From positions 35,029,967 to 35,093,966 of the forward strand of contig CM046833.1 in NCBI GenBank assembly GCA_025618425.1: 64,000 nucleotides of DNA, in the 5' to 3' direction. The notes under the pieces were generated by a model that worked only from the letters and a program-made list of their open reading frames with translations, had not been told where the DNA came from and ran no database searches. Within the stretch, counting starts at the first letter, position 1. Every line of letters starts with the position of its first letter. The position numbers were made by a program, and so were the translations under genes. Of the stretch, positions 47,280-58,804 are shown piece by piece. This stretch comes from Heliocidaris tuberculata. Lineage: Eukaryota > Echinodermata > Echinoidea > Camarodonta > Echinometridae.

Positions 47280-49640
47280 TCGCCTTTTTCATCTTTCTCC
47301 TTCTCTCTATTGTCGTTTCTGTATCTCTCTTTCTCACTCTCTTTCTCTCTCTCTTTCTCACTCTCTTTCTCGCTCTCTTTCCCACTTTCTTTTTCAGTCT
47401 CTTTATCACACTCTTTCTCACTCTCCTTTTCACTCTATTTCTCCCTCTCTTTCTCACTCTCTTTCTCACTCTTTTCCTCCCTCTCTTTCTCCTTCTCTTT
47501 CTCACTCTTTTCCTTCCTCTCTTTCTCCCTCTCTTTCTCACTCTATTCCTCCCTCTCTTTCTCCCTCTCTTTCTCACTCTATTCCTCCCTCTCTTTCTCC
47601 TTCTCTTTCTCACTCTATTCCTCCCTCTCTTTCTCCTTCTCTTTCTCACTCTATTCCTCCCTCTCTTTCTCCTTCTCTTTCTCACTCTATTCCTCCCTTT
47701 CTTTCTCCTTCTCTTTCTCACTCTTTTCCTCCCTCTCTTTCTCCTTCTCTTTCTCACTCTATTCCTCCCTTTCTTTCTCCTTCTCTTTCTCACTCTATTC
47801 CTCCCTCTCTTTCTCCCTCTCTTTCTCACTCTATTCCTCCCTCTCTTTCTCCTTCTCTTTCTCACTCTATTCCTCCCTTTCTTTCTCCTTCTCTTTCTCA
47901 CTCTTTTCCTCCCTCTCTTTCTCCTTCTCTTTCTCACTCTATTCCTCCCTTTCTTTCTTCTTCTCTTTCTCACTCTATTCCTCCCTCTCTTTCTCCCTCT
48001 CTTTCTCACTCTATTCCTCCCCTCTTTCTCCTTCTCTTTCTCACTCTATTCCTCCCTCTCTTTCTCCTTCTCTTTCTCACTCTTTTCCTCCCTCTCTTTC
48101 TCCTTCTCTTTCTCACTCTATTCCTCCCTTTCTTTCTCCTTCTCTTTCTCACTCTTTTCCTCCCTCTCTTTCTCCCTCTCTTTCTCACTCTATTCCTCCC
48201 TCTCTTTCCCCTTCTCTTTCTCACTCTTTTCCTCCCTCTCTTTCTCACTCATATTTCTCCCTCTCTTTCTCACTCTCTTTTCCAGTCTCCTTCTCACTCT
48301 CCTTTTCACTCTTGCTCCCTCTCTTTCTCCCTCTCTTTCTCACTATCTTTCTCACTCTCTTTCTCGCTCTCTTTCCCACTTTCTTTTTCAGTCTCTTTAT
48401 CACACTCTTTCTCACTCTCCTTTTCACTCTATTTCTCCCTCTCTTTCTCACTCTCTTTCTCACTCTTTTCCTCCCTCTCTTTCTCCTTCTCTTTCTCACT
48501 CTTTTCCTTCCTCTCTTTCTCCCTCTCTTTCTCACTCTATTCCTCCCTCTCTTTCCCCTTCTCTTTCTCACTCTATTCCTCCCTCTCTTTCTCCTTCTCT
48601 TTCTCACTCTATTCCTCCCTCTCTTTCTCCTTCTCTTTCTCACTCTATTCCTCCCTCTCTTTCTCCTTCTCTTTCTCACTCTATTCCTCCCTTTCTTTCT
48701 CCTTCTCTTTCTCACTCTTTTCCTCCCTCTCTTTCTCCTTCTCTTTCTCACTCTATTCCTCCCTTTCTTTCTCCTTCTCTTTCTCACTCTATTCCTCCCT
48801 CTCTTTCTCCCTCTCTTTCTCACTCTATTCCTCCCTCTCTTTCTCCTTCTCTTTCTCACTCTATTCCTCCCTCTCTTTCTCCTTCTCTTTCTCACTCTTT
48901 TCCTCCCTCTCTTTCTCCTTCTCTTTCTCACTCTATTCCTCCCTTTCTTTCTCCTTCTCTTTCTCACTCTTTTCCTCCCTCTCTTTCTCCTTCTCTTTCT
49001 CACTCTATTCCTCCCTTTCTTTCTCCTTCTCTTTCTCACTCTATTCCTCCCTCTCTTTCTCCCTCTCTTTCTCACTCTATTCCTCCCTCTCTTTCTCCTT
49101 CTCTTTCTCACTCTATTCCTCCCTTTCTTTCTCCTTCTCTTTCTCACTCTTTTCCTCCCTCTCTTTCTCCTTCTCTTTCTCACTCTATTCCTCCCTTTCT
49201 TTCTCCTTCTCTTTCTCACTCTATTCCTCCCTCTCTTTCTCCCTCTCTTTCTCACTCTATTCCTCCCTCTCTTTCTCCTTCTCTTTCTCACTCTATTCCT
49301 CCCTCTCTTTCTCCTTCTCTTTCTCACTCTTTTCCTCCCTCTCTTTCTCCTTCTCTTTCTCACTCTATTCCTCCCTTTCTTTCTCCTTCTCTTTCTCACT
49401 CTTTTCCTCCCTCTCTTTCTCCCTCTCTTTCTCACTCTATTCCTCCCTCTCTTTCCCCTTCTCTTTCTCACTCTTTTCCTCCCTCTCTTTCTCCCTCTCT
49501 TTCTCACTCATATTTCTCCCTCTCTTTCTCACTCTCTTTTCCAGTCTCCTTCTCACTCTCCTTTTCACTCTTGCTCCCTCTCTTTCTCCCTATCTTTCTC
49601 ACTATCTTTCTCGTTCTCTTTCTCGCTCATACTCTCATCA
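47280..49640. repeat. 2.35-kb pyrimidine-only 36-bp minisatellite, duplicated
   Basis: The plus strand is almost only C and T, with isolated A. The unit is 36 bp (CTCACTCTATTCCTCCCTCT then CTTTCTCCTTCTCTTT, with small variants), about 21 units in a first block and about 29 in a second. Both blocks share the same left flank (CGCTCTCTTTCCCACTTTC at 47369 and 48365) and right flank (CATATTTCTCCCTC at 48250 and 49509), so the whole array was duplicated once. Because 36 is a multiple of 3, all three forward frames and minus-strand frames stay open for hundreds of codons. The translations are only repeats of the unit, with no domain, so I do not call a gene. Confidence 0.92.
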
Positions 49641-50436
49641 TTTTGTCTTTCGTCGGGATCTATTTCTTTTCCCTTCTCATGCCACCATATCACTATTTAT
49701 TTCAAACGTTTTATTGCCATTTGCTATCGTAAAATGATTATCGTAAATTAAAGGTCGAAAATATAAACTCAAAATGAACTCAAATAAAGTTGTCTTTCTC
49801 TTGAGTCATTTTCCCATAAACCATATTATTGATATTGGGTTTCTTTATACGGGCGTCGCATATAAAATTCAACAAACTTTTAATTTACTTAAATACAGAA
49901 ACAAACCTAAACGCACATAGAAAACTGGGTAGTGTTAAATTGATATTACATATAATATGCTGTCTAGTGAGCGTAGCGCCTGAGGGGGGAGGGGGTGAAG
50001 AAATATTGAAACATGACATTGCCTTACAAAGCTCAAACAGTGTTACTGAGCATCACATAACATCTATAAAACTTATTTTGCACCTCCCTCACCCCTCCCC
50101 CAGAAAATTCATGGGAGCACCTGCGAGCACCAGAATATGTGATGACACATGCCCCCTAGCCCCCTGACTACGCCACTCAGTTGTGTATGGCCTTGCGAAT
50201 TTTAGGTGTATTGGACTTAACTGAAAGCAAGTGCATAAGAAGTTCAAGTATTTTATTTGTCTTAAAGTTTGAATAGACTTCCGTGCTATATAGTCTTACG
50301 TGGCAAAGAATTGAAATAAGACCTTTTTAAGGCTTAGTGAATTAGAAAATTAAAGAGAGAGAGAGAGAGAGAGAGAGATAATAAAAAGAGTGAGTGAGAA
50401 AGAGAGGGGAAGTAAGAAAAAGAAAGAGAGAGAGAG

Positions 50437-50486
<50 letters not shown>

Positions 50487-50653
50487 GGGGGGGGGCAGGG
50501 GGTTATCGGCACGTTTGGTAGCATAAAATTATAAAGTCTTATGTACATGTACGTGTGCTCGAAATCTGCCATAAAGTACTATATTCTTAGTCGGACAAGC
50601 ACGCCATTGCGTTGTTAGTGCCTTACCATTCATCCTGCATTTGTTACATCAAC
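49641..50653. other. Upstream region of the new membrane-protein gene
   Basis: No exon seen. It holds a GA/GT microsatellite complex at 50355-50485 followed by a G-run, about 170 bases upstream of the start codon of the next gene. Confidence 0.6.
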
Positions 50654-53600
50654 ATGTTTGAAGCAGATATGTCTACCTTATTAAGAACCAGTACCCTGAT
50701 ACTTTTTGTCTCATTATGCTTTGGATTTCACGAAGTATCAGGTAAAATGCATTTCATTTTTGAACAGCAGAATTATATATTGCCATTTTTATGTTCATGT
50801 GTTCAAAAGGTCTATTACCGCCTTACATAATTTCAAAATTTTCCTTAAAGGGCAATCCAACCTTGGTTATGAGATGATTTGTGTGAAAGCAGAAAAATAA
50901 GAAAAACAGGATGGTGAAAGTTTGAAAGAAATTGGACAAGGAATAAGAAAGTTATGGATGTTTGAAAAATGAGATCACTACATCTATGCGAATTTCAAAT
51001 TGGCAGTTTGGTGATTCGATTGTGACATTTTTGTGGACAACTCTCCCATTTGTCGTACACAAAAATATCATTAATTTGCAGTTTTCTTCGAGGCGCTTTT
51101 ACCATCCGGGCAGTACTCAAAATATATTGGAGATAGCATATTGTTATAGGTCCTCATAAAAGAAAAAGATCCTACTGAGAAATACATTTTGAAAAAAAAG
51201 TGACATTTTAGTCATTTTGTGTGTTGGAGCAAATGGGGGAGTTGTCCACAGCTACATCACAGTGACATTACCTATTCGGCCAATTTGAAATTCCCATATG
51301 TATAGTGATTACAACTTTCAAAAATTCATAACTTTCTTATTTCTTGTCCGATTTCGTTCAAACTTTCACGAATCTGCTTCTCTGATTTTTCCTCTTTCTT
51401 TCAAAGCAACTTGCTATCAAGATTGGATTTCCCTTTAAATTGTAGTATCCATGATTACAAGACTCGTAATGCCTCCAATTTTCATTTGCCCCAATTTAGA
51501 ACAAATGTTTCAAAAAAATCAAATTTTTTCAAAGGTCCAGCAGTATGGAACAATATCCCAAACACTTCAAGAAATATTCCTTTTCTGAAGAGTTTTAAAA
51601 AATATTTTAAATCCCATCTTGTGAGTATGTATGAGATTGATTGATTTGATTTGCTTTCTCTCTGTGTTTGCTTCTTTCTTTCTGTTTGACTTTTTGTGTA
51701 TCCGATTTACTTGCTTTATGATTTATCTAAGGTGTATTTTTATGGAGAATGAAATAAATGAATTGAATTGAATTGAAAATAAAGTTTAAAAACAGTGAAA
51801 TATAAGGCACTGGTAAAATATCTTGTGCAGTATTATTTTCAATCCGTGTACAAGCGTTTAAATTTGCAGCATATTTATATCTAAAGCTGGTTATGTTAGG
51901 TTTCCCAGTAATGTGTAAGGGGTCCATTGTATTAAGAATAGAATAATGTAATATTGGCCTTTTCGAAGGGTTAAAACACTGTTAACTCTTTGAGTGCCGA
52001 TGTCACATATGTGTGACAGATAGACTTGTTATTTTCATTCACCAATTGCTCAACCACAGATAAGGTGGTCGATGACTGTATCCAAATTTTCTCGATAAAT
52101 CAAGCATTCTAAATATATGATTATAACTATATGCTACCATAGAAATTTTCAGAGAAAATTGCAGATTTTAAAAAAAGATATTGCCTTATTTCAACATTAA
52201 ACAATAGTAAACAAATGAGAAACCAAAAAATAATAGACAAAAAAATAAAAAAGAAGTCAAATGTAATTTTCAATCATTCTTATGCATAAAGTTGGGTTAA
52301 ATCGTAAAAATTTCCTACAAATATTGTACACAATATGGTTAATGAAGTGCCAACATTTAAAAAGTAAGCATTGATCACGTTTTGGTAAAATTTTGAAGAG
52401 AGTTAAACCCCTTGTCACAGTAAGAGTAAATAAAACGGATCAATTTGTCTATAATGTTTTTGCTTCTGCTTTACCTCCATTTCATGCATTTCTACACCTT
52501 GAGGATTCACAATGATGCCTACAAGTGAGCTTGTTACTGACTTAAATGGTAAGATATTAAAATGGTGGAAGAAATTAGCAAACTGATTTATTCATACATT
52601 GTGAATTTTATTAGAGTTATAAAATTAATTCACTCGACGGTGATTTTGTCTTCTTGGTAGTATTTTCTCTCTGTGTAGCCTCTCGCTTCACACAATGTCT
52701 ATGAGCAAAAAGAAAATAAATACCCATTCTACCTGTAGAGGGTACATCCATTCATGCTAAAGAAAAACTTAACTCTAAGTTTGACTGATTTAGCTTTCTT
52801 TCTCTCTCCCTCCCCCTCTATGTTCTACTTCTATTTTCCTCCTTCTGCACTATATCCCTCTTTGTATGCATTAAAGAATTCACAACGCTCCCAAGTGAGA
52901 TCTCAACTAAGAAGACTGGTAAGACATCAAGTTTTATTGTATATGACATTGTATGTAGATGAATGACTTATACTTAGGTGTGACCCACGCTTTATGTAAT
53001 TGATAATAATTTGAGTAAGTTCTCTTAGTTATGGAGCTTTTACCTTAACAAACTACGATTATTCTTAAAATACATATGAAAATCATGTTGCCATTAGACA
53101 GAATCCCCCCCCCCTTTTTTTTTTCTTTACTAAATTAACCCAGGCTTAATTAAATTTTGATTTGTCATATATTCCAAAGTATTTCATCAGACGTTCCGGC
53201 GTACAGTTGGTTTGGTCCATTAGTCATGACTTTATTCAAATCTTAAAAACAATATTTTATCGATTAACAGATCCGAGAAGCACTGAGGAGGTTATGACAA
53301 CAGCTTTAAAATCCGGTAATTCAACGTTAAATAACTGATCTAAACGTAATTGGATTGAGTTATGTATGGAGCGCCAAATGTTAACCACTTCACATACGAA
53401 TGGCTTTGATTCTTTTCTTCTTTTTTTTTTTTTTCTTTAATCTCTATTGATTCAACTCAGGACCAACTTTATGACGTGTTAATTTTCCATTCAGAAGGAG
53501 TTGTTAGCAACGAAGGGGAAGTGAGTGTTTGACCATTGGTGCTCCACAGATTGGTGTAATGCCAAACGATCTTTGATAAAATAACACGATGATGTATTTT

Positions 53601-56076
53601 GGCGGACGAAGCCTAAAAGCCATTTGAAGAACAAAATCAAGTGTCCAGATCAATTCCGTTTTATGATTTACACATTCAGCAGTAATACAGTTGAGGTTCT
53701 GTTAGACCACCTGTCTATATGTAAGTTACTGAGATCTTCTTTTGTCCATTGACAGATTCAAGTAGCACTGAGAAGATGGTGACAACATCGTCGTTTGAAA
53801 CATCATCAGGTAATTCTTTAATGAATTGAACTTGAAATGAATTAGGTTAGTCGAGTTTAGTTCTGGAGCGCCAAAATTTAACAGCTTTAAAACCTATAAA
53901 CTGCTACATTTCTGAAACTAGATATGGAAATCACAACAAATAAAAAAGACTACGTTCATTACCTGCGTTAATTTCGTTGCGGGTCCACAGTAATGAAGAG
54001 TGTTTGAAATCTTGTTTTCCAGATGGATGGATTAACATAAAGCTCCTTAAAGGTATTGTTAGGTGGTGGAAAATTTTATTTATTTATTTTTTGTTTTTAT
54101 TTAGTCTTATTTCACCATGGTGGCTCCCTCATTTTAGGCAGCAAAACTTGGTTTAGGGGCACTTTGGTGTTTTTTTTAGGGGCGTGTTACACCCCCTTTC
54201 CGATGGAAATTTTCGTAAGATTTTTATATTTCTGTAAGGTACACCCATAACTCTTCCTTCTGACAAAATTTGGTCCATGGGCCTGAAGGGGAAAAAAAAT
54301 TGGACCCAATTTTTAGGGGCGTTCTAACAACCCATCCCGACGGAGAATTTTGTCAGTTTTGGTGTTTGGGTAATGTATAGTCATACACCTTCCTTCTGAC
54401 AAAGTTTGTCACATATGTTAGATGGGTTGAAATCGACCCGACTTGTCGGCCCCTTTGAGGGGCTCTGGGGGCCAAACCCGACGGCTTTGTTCGAGGTGAC
54501 AAGCTTTTTGTGAATGACATGGATGGTCTTAGCAACCTTAAGGGATCAAATTTCATATGTAAAATGGGGTGACTATTTCGGGACAGGCTCCTTGCCTACA
54601 TGTTCGGGAATAGCCCAAGGGGGCAAGATCCTGCAACAGAATAGCCATATCCAATAATCAGATGGATGACGCCCTTCCTTACAGACAGAACTTTGAAGAA
54701 CAAAATGTAGTGTTGATATTAATTTTGCTACATAATTATTCTTCTTTTTCTTTTTCTTTTTCCTTTTTTTTTTTTTTTTTTTACATATTCAGCAGTGTTA
54801 CGATTGAATGTTATAGTTAATGATATACCAGCCCATATCATTACTGCACCTGTCATTATTTTATTCAGATCCTATTACAATTTTTCATTTACAGAGTCAA
54901 GTAGCACGGAGAAGATAGTGACAACAGCTTCGTTTGAAAAATCATCAGGTAATTCGTTTAATTAAATTAATTAACTTTAATTGTCAAATTATAATAAATT
55001 TGGTGACTAACCACCGATAATCGAGTTATTTATGGAGTGCGATATGTCAACCGCTTCATCCTATAAGTTGTTACATTTCTGAAACTAGATATGGAGATTA
55101 TAACAACCTTAAAATGATTACTTAGACTTAATTTCTGATTATTCATATAACTTTATCAAGTAATTAATTTTGTTTCGGAATTACAATAATTCACATCTAA
55201 TGGCAATGGAGTGCCTGTGCTCCAAAAATCAATTGACTGATTCAACCAGGTTGAACTGAATCCGATTTGGAGCATTCGTTCTAATAAATCTGTAACAAAA
55301 ATAAACCCGACTACAAGTAACTAATCTAGTTGAATATATCGATTCGGAGTGTTAGTTTAAGAACAGAATAAGTGGCCAGACTCATTTCATTTCAGAATGA
55401 CTGATCTTTGTACATAGTCGCAAGTGTTAAATTTAAAGTTCCAGAGCCATTATTGCATTCAAGGCCCTGTCTTATTAAGAGTTGCGATTGATCCGAATTG
55501 ATTGCAACTTAACTTGAGACTAATATTATCGCGACCCTTTACACCTGTGCAGAGAAAGGAGAAGTCTGCATTTGATTTGAGGACTTGCGCCCGTTTCTAA
55601 TCAGTTGTAACCCTCAATAAGACAGGACTAAAATCTTGCTGATTTTTTTTTTTTAATGCGATAACAGACCCAGGGAGCACTGAAAAGGAAGTCACTACAG
55701 CTCCGTCTGAAACACCAACAGGTGATTAAAAAATTGGTCTTAAAACTTGAACTTTGAATCTAAATAGTAGGCAATAATATGTAACAAAGGAGTCAACAAA
55801 AACGTTTAACTACCCCATCTTCTACAGCTCGTCTCTTGTTCAATCGTGTATGGAGTTTTATGGAGGTACCTACCCTCGTGTATAATATATCAAAGTATTT
55901 GTTTTTAGAGTATTCGTATAGTAAACCTTTTGAGACGCAGGTAAATATATACAGGCTTCATTTCCTGAGAGACTCCTTCACTTATTTATTTGTGTTCGTC
56001 TTATTTGTTGATCAACTTTATTGATTGTGATGAATAATATATATTTATAAACACACACACACACACACACAGAAAC

Positions 56077-56150
<74 letters not shown>

Positions 56151-58752
56151 AACACTTCTCCTTGTATAATAAGCATAATAATAAGCTTAAATTTATATAG
56201 CGCAGCTACTATGCAAAATATATTCAGCTGCGCTGATTCAGAGCTCCCTTTTACTTAATTCTACACACAAAAAATAGATTATCTAACCTAACAAATATGA
56301 TTTGTATGACATCACACGTCATTACTGTATTTCTTGATGGAGATTATTCAAATCATCACTGATTTCAACTTTAAACTTTCACAAATTTATGAGTTTCTCA
56401 TATACTTTTATCGATGTATTTCTTTAATTTTCCTGTCTCTACCCAAGATAACTTATCTGAAGGAAAATTTCCCTTTGAACATGTTGAAGGCCGTTAATGA
56501 TCCATCAAAATTCACGAAAAGGCAGTTGTCTGTTCCTAAAATCTGTGGGGAATTCTTTAATTTTTTTTTCGTTCTCCATCCCACCGTGTTTATAAAGCCT
56601 TATTTTTTGTCGTTCTTCCTCCACTTTTTATTGAAGCATAAGACCATGATGAAAATATGTATCATACAACTTCTATTCCCAAAACAGACCGAATGAACAC
56701 TAATAAAGGAAAGACAAGTACAAAGGCACCAGGACCTGGTCCAGGTAATTGTTAACAGATCTTGAACCTCATTCAAACATGACGCGATATACTTCACAAA
56801 TGGCTTTGCGTCAACGTAATTCTCTAATTTCCATTTCTCACAATATTGTGTATTTATTTCCAAGAGAGTCGTGTTTGCATTTATAAAATTTCTTCCGCTG
56901 CATTGCAAATAGTTATTCCGACGTTATGCATGCTTTAAACGCGAAGCTAGGATCCTACCTTTAACCTTAATAAATTAATAAAGGTTAAGAATTTATCAGT
57001 CTGCTCTAGCCGAAACCACTAGTCCGTATCCCTGGGCTAGTCGTTGAATCCTAAGTATCACTAGGCGTACGACAGGTTGGAGACATCCGACAACCATTGG
57101 TCAATAATTACTTGTTGGAGATCGCAGAGAGGTTTTTGTCAGTTTTTAGAAGGTTGTCAGGGTTGGCGACTGGTTGTCCGAGAATTTTGGTCGGCTGGAA
57201 GTTTACGCTGCTGCATCTAAAACCTTTTACTGCCCAAAATGGTTGTGAAGAGGCTTTTCCTGGTTTCCTATAGGTGTGCGAAAGGTCTCCGACTGATCTC
57301 CGACTGATCGTTAGTTCTCGAAAGTACTTGAAAATAAGGTCAGCGATTGATCACCGGATAATAAAAGACCAGTCGCCCATTGATTCGCAAACCATTACCC
57401 AGCAGCGACGACCAACATTAATCAACACTATCACAAAGACTTTCATGAAATCAGTTCAAGGGTAGTTTAGATTTATTGCCTATTGAAAAAAAAAAAGTAG
57501 TTTTACTTATGAAAGAGATAATTTGATACATGGACCACATGCTTTCAAGCCGGCGGTAGAAATGGGAAATTCATATTGGCAGTTTCCTCTTCATGAACTT
57601 GTTAAATTTGAGTAATATATTCAGACAACTTCGAATACATCCTTGCTTTGCACCTATGCAATGATGTATTATTCATGTACCTATTCATCATAACCTGGCA
57701 TAAATATATAATTTTACGGTTTTTCACCAGTGATTCAAAGCCTCCCGTATATCGTCAACTGCCATAAGAAAATCGGCCATCTGCTAGTCCACGACCGGTT
57801 ATTCATAATCGCCGAATTTACGACCCATAAAAGACTGATTGGCTTTCGCTTGTAGGAAACAAGCGAAAGCCAATCAGTCTTTTATGATCGGCGATTGGCC
57901 TACAACCGATCGGCAACTATTTTATAAACGATCTGGTAACTAATCGCAAACATATGTTTTTGCAGATTTGTTATCGATGGTAGCAGCTTTGTTTTGTTTT
58001 GTTTTGTTTTGTTTGTTTGTTGTTTGTTTGTTTTTAATGGGTTTGTATTGTTTTGTTTGTTTGTTATTTTTTGTTTGTTTTGTTGTTGTTGTTGTTGTTT
58101 TTTGTTTTGTTTTTTTGTTTGTTTGTTTTTTTGTTTTTTGGGGGGAGGGGGAGTGTCAGAAGTCGGCAAGCGGTCGTAAAGCCAGTGAGACTAAGGTTTA
58201 AAACATTTACAAAAATTCAGTATAGATGGCAACAATGGGGAACTCTGGTAGAGCAACGCATCATTATTATCTCATGTTCATTTCTCAAAATTATATGTAT
58301 ACAATATATATATATAAACACAACTTCGGAAAACCGAGCACAGGTATACACTCCGAAAACGGCGTATGAATAATTAAAGAGCCCTCATCGTTCAGTGCGA
58401 GGAAGTGTGTACAAAAGGCATGGGGAAAATCTTGCAAGTCAACCAGCCAACGATATATATAAAGTTTTAAAAATAATGCTGCGTGCCAATTATCTTCAAA
58501 ATCCTTCAAAGATTTGGCATATGAAATGACTTTCAAATGACAAATGTTTGAAATAAATATATCCCCAGCATTATTTTTGAAAAATATATTATCAACAGCA
58601 GGTCGACATTGCACGATTTTCCCCATGTCTTTTGTACACACTGTCTCGCAATGAACGATGAGGGCTCTATATTCAGCTTGCTCTATATTCAGCTTGCTCC
58701 ATACGCCTTTTTCAGAGTATATACTTGTGCTTGGTTTTTCGGAGATGGGTCT

Positions 58753-58804
<52 letters not shown>

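Larger units (their letters stand above)
53271..55721 (+). repeat. Tandemly amplified stalk exons with their introns
   Basis: Exons at 53271, 53756, 54895 and 55668 are related. The pair 53756/54895 differs at about 6 of 54 bases. The introns are related too: the first three are followed by GTAATTC, and the words GAGTTATGTATGGAGCGCC (53357) and GAGTTATTTATGGAGTGCG (55023), and CATTTCTGAAACTAGATATGG (53908 and 55074, both one or more bases longer), recur. This shows segmental duplication of exon plus intron. Confidence 0.85.

Noticed and set aside
47173..49751. Three overlapping plus-strand frames of more than 800 codons and minus-strand Arg/Lys-rich frames of 251 and 420 codons
   Set aside because: All are readings of one 36-bp C/T minisatellite. 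A period divisible by 3 keeps every frame open. No domain, no codon bias and no conserved start.
53502..53519. Possible extra stalk exon after TTCAG at 53494, ending before GTGAGTG
   Set aside because: It would end in phase 0 and not phase 1, which breaks the frame with the next stalk exon. It has no Ser/Thr-rich unit.
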